DNA of 64,000 nucleotides from Hofstenia miamia (lineage: Eukaryota; Xenacoelomorpha; Acoela). A program made the position numbers and the translations under genes. The first letter of the stretch is position 1, and every line of letters starts with the position of its first letter. The stretch lies in assembly GCA_004352715.1 (NCBI GenBank), contig SCFE01000055.1, forward strand, positions 8,693-72,692. Reading direction: 5' to 3'. Shown piece after piece: positions 20,233-30,423 of the stretch. The notes below the pieces were generated by a model. That model was not told the DNA's origin. It did no database searches and saw nothing but the letters and a program-made list of their open reading frames with translations.

Positions 20233-20639
20233 ACTACATGCTTTATTAGTATAGTATTAAACTTGTCATTGAGTGTTAGTTATTTTCATTATTTATAGAC
20301 TTTTACGAAATTAGTTAGCACTGTAAATATGTCAAAGCGGTATGATCGAATTTATCATTAAGAAACATCTGTAAGTTTAATTTGACGCCATATTGCTACC
20401 ACCACTTACCACTAGCTAACAAATGAAGGAAATTTTCTTTGAGTCAGTAATTAAATTCCTAAAATTTTTTCAATATACAGTTTAACTATGAAATCACCAA
20501 AGCAAATATACTACTAAGTTTTCAATATGACTACAAAAATACCACCACATTATTACATGACAGAAAAAAATTGGAATTTGTTATTACTGTAAAAGTTCGA
20601 TATGTGTATTTCACTGCCTCAATTTTATAACATAATTTC
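20233..20639. other. AT-rich stretch without recognised features
   Basis: Nothing recognised. Confidence 0.4.
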
Positions 20640-21310
20640 TGTGCTTTTCTGTAGTTTTGGGTCGGACGACTTTCAGCATCCTCCCCTACTTCGATGCTGG
20701 TATCACATAGAACTTCAAAATATTCAGGAAACCTTCAAAATTGACGTTGTGATGGAAGGAGTCCAGAGAGAGCATTGTGATTCCTGACCACACCACGCTG
20801 TCACTTTCTGAGTGTGAATGGATGATGTAACCATAATGTGTGTATTAGTATCATTTAATATGATACAATTCCTTGGATAGACACAACCGTCTATAAAAGT
20901 GTGCCCCTTTCAAAACAGAAGTTCAATAGTGAATATTGATGTTACATTGTTGAAGAAAAAAAGGCGCTTTTGATAATCAGTGTCTTTGAGTTCTTGGATG
21001 TTTTTGAGGCGATATGGTTGTATTTCCAAATATTGACCCAAAATCTTCCCGACTGTTGAGCGTGAGACATGCACATCCCTTAATACTGCTGCACTGCTAT
21101 CTATTCAAAGTGATTTTTCTGATATGAGTCTAATTGTTAACGATTTCACTGCTGAAATTGTATAATCAGACGCCTAAACGGTCAAAGCTTTTATGTTGGC
21201 AATGACTTCAAATTTATCAACTATCCTTTTCACAATGGCTGGTGGGTATGGATATTTTTTTACATTTTACCAACTGAGCACGCGTTTTCAAATCCATTTT
21301 GAAATCTAGA
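20640..21310 (-). pseudogene. Mariner-like transposase relic with N-terminal HTH
   Basis: Read on the minus strand, fragments in shifting frames match insect-type Tc1/mariner-superfamily transposases with an HTH N-terminus. In order: YPPAIVKRIVDKFE; then SRSTVGKILGQYLEIQPYRL followed by KNIQELKDTDYQKR; then an FIDGCVYPRNC segment and HTQKVTAWCG (matching 'NGYVN.QN...HP.KVTVWCG'); then NVNFEGFLNILKFYVIP. The order and spacing fit one transposase. Stops and frameshifts are frequent and no terminal repeats were recognised. Confidence 0.75.
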
Positions 21311-21599
21311 AAAATGGCTTTGTTTTCAATATTAAATTACATGCAAATAAATTCCAATATTGATGCAGTAAAATAAAGCTACAATGGCGCTTGCATGTCT
21401 AAGTGAGATCAGTTTACTTTCTTTCAGAACATTATAACCAGCCTGGACTTAACCTTAATTCCACTAGGAATCTTTCAAATTCTGTGATGGCTTCCCCAAA
21501 TAATTTTTATGCGCTTATAACTCACAAACTAATATTTAAGCACCACAAAATAGACAATTGTTTCTTCTTTCTTATTTGCATTTAGTTCAGGTACAACAA

Positions 21600-21765
21600 T
21601 AAGTTTTAGATCACAAATCTTTATCATTGAATGAACGGGCCCAACCCCATAGATGTGCATGTGTAAAAGGCTTTAAATATTTCTTAATGGGCTTGGATAA
21701 AATTGTTCAAAAATGTGGACAAATCTATTTGTTGCTTAAAACTAACGCAAGTAGAAAAGCGTTAA
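21600..21765. repeat. Dispersed repeat, copy 1
   Basis: Shares ordered blocks with 38935-39115, for example GGGCCCAACCCCATAGATG against GGGCCCTACCCCATGAATG, then AATATTTCTTAA and GGCTTGGATAAAATT. Divergence is high, so this is an old interspersed repeat of unknown class. No tRNA-like promoter was seen in it. Confidence 0.7.
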
Positions 21766-22358
21766 TTAGTTAAAAACGTGGCCATTGATTTTATTTTAAG
21801 ATCATTTATTATTCAGAATTTTTCTGTTTCAAATTTGAAATTTCATATTTTTTATATATTTGTCTTAAGAAAATAGCACTTTTTAAGAAATGCAATATGT
21901 TTTCCCAAATATGTTTTTCTAATGTAATTATATTTTTCATAAAACTATCTATTTTTAAGATTATAGAAGCCGTTTTACTGGGAAAACTATTTAAATGTAT
22001 TTTTAATATTGAAATAATGCTATAAAATAAATTAACGATTTAAGGCTTAGTGCAATTTTTCACCGCTCAGCAAAATTTTCCTTGATTCAAAACCTTGAAA
22101 ATTGGAGTAGATCTCTATAATAAGTATGCCATTTTCTTTTGTAATGCGAAGCTATTTGCGAGTGATAATTTTTGCGAATTCCTTGAAACGAAAACTTGCG
22201 AACATTGAGACAAATATGAGCAAATACTCTCAAGTCCCTAACAAAGTAAAAAATATGAATATTGCGATAAATTCGTGTTATTAAAGACGACACGGTGTAG
22301 TGCGTAGTTGAAAGCCGGGTCAGGTAAGGCTGAGATATTCAATTCTAAATCGAGTCAA
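21766..22358. other. AT-rich stretch without recognised features
   Basis: Nothing recognised. Confidence 0.4.
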
Positions 22359-22819
22359 TCCTATTTCCACTAGTGTTACTTTTACGTAACAAACAAGAAA
22401 CCGATTTATCCGCATTATGAACAATTTTATCGAAGCCTGTAAACAAATATTGCAAGGATTTTACATGGACACATCCATGGAGTAGAGCATCCAATAATAA
22501 AGCTATGCGCTAAAACATGGGCTAATACCTGAATACATCTAAACAAGATTCTTTTCATTGAGAAATCCGATTTTTGCAAAAGTATTGAAGTTAATTCCAT
22601 ACCTAGTCGTCAGATAATGCTGGGGACAACGACTACCCCAAAATATTTTGTTGTTTGAAGACAATCTGTGTGAGGCAGGTAGCGAATTTCAGTCGAAAAA
22701 GAGACAATTCTCTATCTTGTGGTGTTTTTAGATTTTCAATATCTTCATTAGTTATAAGCGCTTAAAAAATTTTTGTTAAAGTCATCACAGATTTTGAAAA
22801 ATCCCTTGTGGAAATAGGG
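22359..22819. mobile_element. Putative TTAA-type MITE (461 bp)
   Basis: The left end TCCTATTTCCAC and the reverse complement of the right end CCCTATTTCCAC match for 11 bases. The right flank is TTAA (22820-22823) and the left flank TCAA, one change from TTAA. This fits a non-autonomous piggyBac-like element. Non-coding. Confidence 0.5.
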
Positions 22820-22911
22820 TTAATTATAATAATTTTTCCGAAATATTTCAATGTAGTTCATACTTAAGCTAAATTCATATACATGTAAATGATATTTCTT
22901 TTATTTAATCG

Positions 22912-22942
<31 letters not shown>

Positions 22943-23553
22943 NNNNNNNNNNNNNNNNNNNNNNNNNNNNNNNNNNNNNNNNNNNNNNNNNNNNNNNNNN
23001 NNNNNNNNNNNNNNNNNNNNNNNNNNNNNNNNNNNNNNNNNNNNNNNNNNNNNNNNNNNNNNNNNNNNNNNNNNNNNNNNNNNNNNNNNNNNNNNNNNNN
23101 NNNNNNNNNNNNNNNNNNNNNNNNNNNNNNNNNNNNNNNNNNNNNNNNNNNNNNNNNNNNNNNNNNNNNNNNNNNNNNNNNNNNNNNNNNNNNNNNNNNN
23201 NNNNNNNNNNNNNNNNNNNNNNNNNNNNNNNNNNNNNNNNNNNNNNNNNNNNNNNNNNNNNNNNNNNNNNNNNNNNNNNNNNNNNNNNNNNNNNNNNNNN
23301 NNNNNNNNNNNNNNNNNNNNNNNNNNNNNNNNNNNNNNNNNNNNNNNNNNNNNNNNNNNNNNNNNNNNNNNNNNNNNNNNNNNNNNNNNNNNNNNNNNNN
23401 NNNNNNNNNNNNNNNNNNNNNNNNNNNNNNNNNNNNNNNNNNNNNNNNNNNNNNNNNNNNNNNNNNNNNNNNNNNNNNNNNNNNNNNNNNNNNNNNNNNN
23501 NNNNNNNNNNNNNNNNNNNNNNNNNNNNNNNNNNNNNNNNNNNNNNNNNNNNN
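22943..23553. other. Assembly gap (611 N) within (TA)n
   Basis: (TA)n on both sides (about 22913-22942 and 23559-23594). Confidence 1.
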
Positions 23554-23596
<43 letters not shown>

Positions 23597-23639
23597 TTCA
23601 ATGGAAATTATAACAGCTAAATTAAATAAAATTTTTTAA

Positions 23640-23805
23640 ATGATACTAATGAGATATTCGCTGTGCCAATAAAGGTTATTGCTACTTTAATTTTTTCTGA
23701 CCAGATATCAATGGCAGAGTCAGAGGGTGATTTTTCTTCATTTGGTCCGACTGTCAAAAACACGTCTTTCAACAGAAACACTTGAGGCCATTGAATTGCT
23801 ATATT
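23640..23805 (-). CDS. Candidate minus-strand exon, unrecognised
   Basis: A minus-strand open frame reads IQWPQVFLLKDVFLTVGPNE then KSPSDSAIDIWSEKIKVAIT, with balanced protein-like composition and an upstream TATAG that could act as acceptor. No family recognised. It ends at a stop near 23617 in AT-rich sequence. A chance open frame remains possible. Confidence 0.2.
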
Positions 23806-23982
23806 TTGCAATTAGTAAAACAAATACACTTCAAATTTGCTACTTTTATCACAAAACTTTCTAATTGTTTTTCATAACTGAATAATTTGATTTCTAAAAT
23901 TCTGTCATATATTGTAACCAAATTCCAAAAATCAGTTTCGGATCGGTCGCGTGGAAAATCTCAACCTGATTACAACTAAAAA

Positions 23983-24114
23983 ATGTCAAGTGGAGACGGT
24001 CCCGCTATTGGTTTCGATTCTGCAGAATCGCATACAAAACACGAAATTGAACCAGTATTGCATCGGGATCAACTTTTCAATTTAAACCGGGATCATTATG
24101 ATTTATATATGTAA
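23983..24114 (+). CDS. Small open frame, possible first exon
   Basis: ATG with AAAA in front opens 43 codons: MSSGDGPAIGFDSAESHTKH and then EIEPVLHRDQLFNLNRDHYD before a TAA. It is hydrophilic and rich in Asp/His, and the surrounding 23940-24100 is more GC-rich than its flanks. A weak donor (AT|GTAATA) lies at 24111. No family recognised and no partner exon identified. Confidence 0.25.
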   Translation: MSSGDGPAIGFDSAESHTKHEIEPVLHRDQLFNLNRDHYDLYM

Positions 24115-26187
24115 TATTATATTATATTAAACTTACTAAAAATAAATTTTGTCTGCAATATGTCCAGTCAGTATCAGAATAATATGCATAATTTTAGTAC
24201 ATTTCATTTCAGTACAGGACTTGAAATAGAAATAGAATTCCAGCAGAACTGCAAGTGGGTTGGGTTAAGCTATTCAACAGCTGGGTGGGGTGTCTCATCC
24301 GTCAGTAGAAGATTGACTAAATTAATAAAAATAGTTATTTTGTATTAAAATGTGTTATGGTCGCGAAGAAGATTTTAATTTTTCAGGAAGTCAAGTGCTT
24401 TGATGATTTATGCAAAATTAATATGCATTAACTCACCAATATTTCCCAACACACATTTCATTAAGAAATTTTGCTTTTAAATTAGAATTGCAACTAAGAC
24501 AACAATTACATACATAACAAGACAGTTTTTACACATTGGTTTTTTCAAGACTATACAATTACATTAGTTCGTCTGCATCTAACAACTTAAAATGATTTGG
24601 TCAATTTTTATTTAACTGTTTCAAAACCTGGTGCAGCACATTCTTTTGTTTCAGCTTTAAAACATAATTTAGAAGAATAATTGCTTTAAAATAATATGAG
24701 CAAATATTAATTTATTTATAAATTCGCGCTTAAATTTTAATACTTGGAAATTGAAATATTGCGTCACACCAATCAATACTAGCATTCACAAACTTAACTT
24801 AGTTGTGCATAACTGCATTCCGGAAAACAGTTGGAATGTATGTAGTTATAATTCAAGACCTGCTATGTAAATTTGAAATATTTTGAAAATTCATTTTCAA
24901 TTTTCATCAATAAATTGTAATCCACTAGTGTGAACAACCTGCAACGAGGACCCTCACCAACCCGAGCAGACCATTTCCAACTTTAATTCGTATACAAATG
25001 TAATCATTCACTGCTAATCAAAACATCAAAGCAGTTAATAAAACAACACGCAGAATTTTGCAAATATCATTCACACAAATAAAAAGTTTTTCTTTTTAAA
25101 GTCATTTCAATTTAGTTTAATAATTGAACAAAAAAGACTACGGGTTCACCAGGGTGCAAGATTCTATTTCAGAATAGTGAAATGATGTATTTATAATACG
25201 TTTTGAACTTCACAAAGTATTTTAACCAAATACATTCCGTTTTTTTCAGAAAAAAGAAGATCGTTTTGAAAACTCATTGTTTTAAAAAAAACTCCATTTT
25301 TTATAATGTATGTTGTGGTTTGCTTTAATTAAATATATTATATGTACTTAAAGGCATAATAAGTGCATAATACTTAAATAATTACTTCACTTAATATGTT
25401 ACTGGGCGGTTCACAGTCTCCCGAGCTGCAGATCGGATCGAATTAGCATCTCGCATATCATTTACAATTCGGGGCACAAAAAACTAACCCGTTTCTTCGA
25501 TCAGAATTGAATGTGTCCTTTAACAATGTACATGCAAATGTACACTAAGAAATTTGGCATTCTTGCTCGTATACTGTAAATTTAATAAATAAATCTATTC
25601 AAGAATAATAATTTACTATTACAGAGAGACAGTTATATAGCTTAATATATGGAATTATAAATCATACTATATTATCTGTCATTTATATAGAAGGTGTCAT
25701 TCCCTAAAGCCAAACGTCCTAATTTTCTTTAAAAAAGACTGCCGCAGCCGGCTGTGCTTAAAAAATTGGCCCTGACCTTTCGTTGGCCTTACCCCTGTTT
25801 GCGATCGTATCCACAAAATACTAATTGATACATCTATTGTTGATTTTCTTCCATGTAATTGTAACATTTGAAAATTTCTGTTAAAAATTATTACTGTGTC
25901 TAAAGTACGCGAGAATATTATCAATTTTTCAATGATATTCAAGTAATCCCCATTCTTAATATTCAGATAAAAAAGATCTAACGACAATGCGCGCACCAAC
26001 TAACCTCCACAATTTCTTCTTTTTTATTCTTTAAAAATACAGTAAGCCCGCGCAAAATCAGAGAGGCTCTATGCTGCTCGAAAGGAACCAGACTTCAGGC
26101 AAGAATGCACTTGCAACAGGCCATGTAGATGAATGAGAAGACACTCCGCTAACATTTGGTGTTTTGGATTTTGGATTTCTTTAACAG
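24115..26187. other. AT-rich stretch with slightly GC-rich islands
   Basis: Islands at about 25410-25500 and 25690-26110 have mixed composition and a 100-codon minus-strand open frame (25697-25999) with no recognisable motif. They may be decayed transposon sequence. Nothing firm. Confidence 0.35.
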
Positions 26188-26445
26188 GTTGTGAGGTTTA
26201 AGGGTTTAAGTTTTTTCAAGATACCATCGCAGTTTTTTAATATTCCTTGCTTTTTTAAGATTAACAAACAGCTTAAGATTAGCATGGAAGTGGATCAAAC
26301 TTTTGATTCTGAAATTGCAGTTGACATTCATGATATCAATTCTACCATAGCCATTATCCACATAAAGGCACATCTAGTATCTACGAGGCTTATGAACGAT
26401 GCAAACGTTTTTTACATAACTCAACTCTACCCGAAGGATATGTAG
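26188..26445 (+). CDS. Candidate exon, unrecognised
   Basis: The acceptor-like TTTCTTTAACAG precedes a frame open for 85 codons, with QLKISMEVDQTFDSEIAVDI then HDINSTIAIIHIKAHLVSTR, ending YPKDM and TAG. The part around IHDINSTIAIIHIK looks protein-like (alternating beta pattern), the front is more AT-driven. No family recognised. Confidence 0.2.
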   Translation, partial: VVRFKGLSFFKIPSQFFNIPCFFKINKQLKISMEVDQTFDSEIAVDIHDINSTIAIIHIKAHLVSTRLMNDANVFYITQLYPKDM

Positions 26446-27066
26446 CGATGAACCATTTCCACCCCTTTTTATCAACCAAGGTAAACTAAATACAAGCTAA
26501 GCATTTAAAACAAATATAACAAAAGATCAATAAAATTCAACATTTTTGAAGCATGTTCAGTTTTTGAAACATCTATAAAAAAAGACATTTGTTAAAATTA
26601 TAACAAAAAACTTTCAAAATAGCAATATCAATCAATTTCATTTATCAGAACATTGTTGTTGCCGAAAACAATACACAAGAGCTGTTGATCTTCAGCACGT
26701 AATATAACATAAAAATGTATAGTAAGCGTATTAAACAACAATATAGAACAACTTCCCTTTATTGGGCAACTATAGTTGCCATTAGAATGAAATATTTTAG
26801 AAACAAAACCTTCCTTTTTCTTCTTGAGTTAGTAGCTACTAGAAAACAGATTTTAGTTTTCCAAGACTTTCTATAACTTTAAATTACTACCCATACAACC
26901 CCAGAACTATATTTCCGAAATATCTCTAATTTTTCTAAAAATATGAAAGTGAATATATAAATAGCCAATTTTTTAATTAATATGTTAGAATTATTGATAT
27001 GTTCTTTAACATTCATGCAATTCAGTTTTTGTAAAGTTCTTTGCTTTTTGGTTACATAGCTAGTAT
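26446..27066. other. AT-rich stretch without recognised features
   Basis: Nothing recognised. Confidence 0.4.
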
Positions 27067-27105
27067 TTAAAGGTGATGCTACTCTGCTGATTTATGACCA
27101 AACGA

Positions 27106-27222
27106 TTTTTGTGTGCTACACTGCGAATTTTTGTCCAAACCTTAGTCAGTATTTTTGTGTGCTACATTGCAGATTTTTGTCCAAAATTTTATCAGGATTT
27201 TTGTGCGCTACACTGCGGATTT
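27106..27222 (+). repeat. 46-base tandem repeat, about 2.5 copies
   Basis: Copies start at 27106, 27152 and 27198 with TTTTTGTGTGCTAC or TTTTTGTGCGCTAC. A more diverged copy may precede at about 27078. It lies just inside the left end of the TTAA-flanked element and so could be a subterminal binding-site repeat. Confidence 0.85.
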
Positions 27223-27695
27223 ATATTAATGATATATTATTTATTATTATATTAATGATTTATTCAAAACAAACAAAATTATTTACTGTTAAATAAAAGC
27301 AGTTGTTTCTTACATATAAACAATCATTGCACGCTTAGCAATAAATAGCATTCTGAAAACATTGCGGAGGTTTATTGCAATTTAAGTATGTGCGAACATT
27401 TTAATCTGTATTTAAATTCCAAAATCACTCTATAGATAACTACATCCTATTGTAATGCAAAATTTTCATTTAGTAGATAAAAATATTTAATTAGTTGATG
27501 AGATATATAGACTACTAAATACACCTGGAATATCAATAAATTTATTTTGTATAAGTTACAGCCGAATTTAATCACACATAAAATAATGACTATAGTTATC
27601 TTAAAGTTTTAGCATGAATTCAATGATTCAATAAAAAGTTAATTTCTGTAAATCTTTTGTAATTATTTATGCCCATCCAAATTGTGAGTCACAAT

Positions 27696-29131
27696 CAGGG
27701 TTGGATGTTAAAAACAAGGGATGTTATTAACGTGTTAATAACACTTATTAACACATGTTATTTTTCAATGTTATTTTTAAGTGTTATTTTTCTAAGAAAT
27801 ACTTAATACTAAGAAATAATTTCTAATAGAGGTTATATTTCAGACACCATGCCTAGCCGAGACCATACTAGTCGTAAACGAGACGCATTTTGGGCCAAAT
27901 TTTCAGAAATTGGAACAAATCGCGGCAAATGCATAACATGCAACTTCCAAACTGCAAAAAACTCTGGGCGAATGAGAACGCATTAGGAAAAAAAGCATTG
28001 GTCTTTAAACCAGTCTTCTTCGGCAGCGCCAAGAGAACAAAAACAACCGCGTATGGACGAATACGCCGTTTCTATAACTCAAGACCAGAAAACAAAGTTG
28101 GATGTCGAACTTGAAAAATTTTTCATACTTGTAACGTGCCTTTCAGAGCCGCCAAAAATCCAAACTTCAATGCATTTATAAACAGCCTCAGACCAGGATA
28201 TCTAATTCAAACGCGAAAAGATGTGGCTTGAAGAATTCTGGACAAAGTTCACTCAGATTTGAAAAATATTGATATTTCTAATCTCACGAATAAAATAGCA
28301 ACACTCTGTTTGGGTGGCTTGTCAGACGCGACCAACGAACCAATTATTGGCTTTTCGGTATACACATATAAACACAATTATTTAATTGAATCATAGGCTA
28401 CTGAAGAAAACCGTCACACTGCGAAGCATTTAATCGAAATGGTTACTGATAATATTGAAAAAATTGAGCAAGAATACAAATGCAAGATTATTGGGTTGGT
28501 TACGGATAACGCTGAGAACATGAACAAAATGAGAAAAACTATTAAACAGAATGAACCTGCTATTATAGAATATGGTTGTGGAGACATCAATTGAACTTGA
28601 TTACAAAAGATCTCTATTATCCTGTGTTTATGCAAAAGGTTATTGTGGTTGCCAAATGTTTCCGAAACTGTCAACCAAACCGCCACTTCCAAATGATGTA
28701 CGCTAACCTGATTTTTATGTAACTTGTAGCACCTGAAATATTGTTCACAACAATCAAGAGTATTTTTCAAGTCGAAATAACTCGGATATCCGGGACATTG
28801 CAAAATTCAAAACTTTTATCGGTCTCAAAAACTGGTTGGAAAATTTCGAGAAGATCGTGTGCCTTGACGTTGGATTTGCTGGCTCTTTCTCCAAGTTCGG
28901 CTAGCATTTAACGTGTATTCAGCACCATTGGGTTCATTCATGCTAACACACGAAATAAACTGACATCAGAAAAAGTGCAAAAACTGACGTTTTGTATGGA
29001 AATTCTCAACGAATGAATTAAATTGCTGTTGAAACGTTTGTTTTTCAAGTGATGTTTTATTAACATGTTAATAACGTTAAAAACGTTAATAACGTTGTTT
29101 TTCAGAAAATAACGTAATTTTGTCAATACTG
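27696..29131 (+). mobile_element. hAT element with BED-finger transposase, 1436 bp
   Basis: Flanked by GTCACAAT (27688-27695) and TTCACAAT (29132-29139), an 8-bp duplication with one mismatch. It begins CAGGGTTGGATGTTA and ends, reverse-complemented, CAGTATTGACAAAATTACG. Subterminal regions on both sides are full of GTTAATAAC/GTTATTAAC motifs, candidate transposase binding sites. The interior has a broken transposase. It is short for a hAT, so an internal deletion is likely. Confidence 0.85.
27849..29016 (+). pseudogene. BED-finger hAT transposase pseudogene
   Basis: ATG at 27849 gives MPSRDHTSRKRDAFWAKFSE then KCITCNFQT and RMRTH, a BED zinc finger (CxxC..HxxxxH). After frameshifts: KNPNFNAFINSLRPGYLIQT, DKVHSDLKNIDISNLTNKIA, CKIIGLVTDNAENMNKMRK with the conserved TDNA, and a CxxHxxNLxxKD-like remnant. 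The C-terminal dimerisation block survives as LLALSPSSASI, a TAA in place of the expected Glu codon, then RVFSTIGFIHANTRNKLTSE and VQKLTFCMEILN. The middle RNase-H part is shortened. Inactive. Confidence 0.88.
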
Positions 29132-29371
29132 TTCACAATACAAATATATGAATACAATAATATAATTACGCCATATTACGGACATTCGCACATTTAACAT
29201 AATTTGTAGAAATATCTCAATTATGATTACATGTAGTTAAAAATTCAGCTGTATTTAGAAGTCTATGGCTATTTCTACAGAAGTAAAGCGTAATGTAATA
29301 AGAATATTTTTGTTTAAACATAAATCTGGACAAAAGTTTGGACAAAAATCGTTAGTTTAGCATCCTCTTAA

Positions 29372-30243
29372 CACTATTGCTTTGAGCTGTTTATAATTTT
29401 ACATCATATGCCATATCAGAAATTTTAGAAAAATTGATTATTTGAAGGATTTTGATTACCATAACATTCGGCATAACAATACTTATAAAATACAATTTTA
29501 AAATGAGCTTTTTCTCTTTTTAATTGTTTATGTACATCTATTACAAAATCGAATGGTAAACAATCGCATTCCTTGTGCATTGTTTGGGGAGTACTATTTT
29601 AGGCAAAGTCATCATTCGAAAATTGTAAGAAAAATTATAAATAGTGTATTACAATAAAAATTTTGTTTAGAATATAAACATATGATAATTTGGAAAATGA
29701 AACCAAACACTGAGATTTGTGAAAGTCGTGTTTTTTCTAATTAAGCCCTTTGTCGTTTAACGCAAAAATGTAGTAATTGATTGCGCGATCATATATATTT
29801 GATTACTACAAAATTAGTGATTTTATATCTTTACATGGTCAAGATTAGTAAGATTTTAGAAGATATGTACCAGTTTTTTGCAAATGCTTTTAATATATAT
29901 ATATATATATATATGTATACGAAAATGATCAAAATGCGTAAATAGCGACATATCAAGACGTTATATAGCGAGAGATGAGGAAAAATAATGAAATTTTATA
30001 GAAAAAATTGCTGTATGACTACTGATGCTTGTGAATTGCTATGTTTATTAAAATTCTAAATATATATGTGCAAAATACTCATAGTTTGCCAACTTCAGGC
30101 TGAATTAACAGATTACGTTGATAAGGTATTATAAATCTAAGCTATACACAAGTTGGCAATTTCACTGAAATTGATCTAGATTGGCCTATTTTCCGGAACA
30201 GCGCTTCTGAAAGTAATCCTTACATTCATTGACACCACTACGA
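29372..30243. other. AT-rich stretch with (TA)n at 29892-29914
   Basis: Contains one (TA)n microsatellite; otherwise nothing recognised. Confidence 0.4.
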
Positions 30244-30392
30244 CAGAGCCGGATTAAAGTTTCAGGCCCTGGACCATATTAAAAAAGCGAGGCCCCTTCT
30301 TCATAATAAATTTAAATATAATAATGATTTTCAAAATAATTATGCGATGATTACTTCTATCCACAAAGTCAAAGCACATAGATAGGCCTATA

Positions 30393-30423
<31 letters not shown>

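Larger units (their letters stand above)
27071..29367. mobile_element. TTAA-flanked element with internal hAT insertion
   Basis: TTAA at 27067-27070 and 29368-29371 flank inverted ends: left AGGTGATGCTACTC, right (reverse complement) GAGGATGCTAAACT. Both ends carry the subterminal motif GATTTTTGTCCAAA in opposite orientation (left in the 46-base repeats, right near 29322-29350). A hAT element occupies 27696-29131. Without it the host would be about 850 bases and has no coding match, so it looks non-autonomous and piggyBac-like. Confidence 0.5.

Noticed and set aside
19212-23620. Frames made of Tyr-Ile repeats around gaps
   Set aside because: They are translations of (TA)n microsatellites and Ns.
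27106-27222. CRISPR-like array
   Set aside because: The repeats are contiguous 46-base tandem units without spacers, in a eukaryotic transposon.
28414-28803. 129-codon minus-strand frame
   Set aside because: It is antisense to clearly recognisable hAT transposase blocks.
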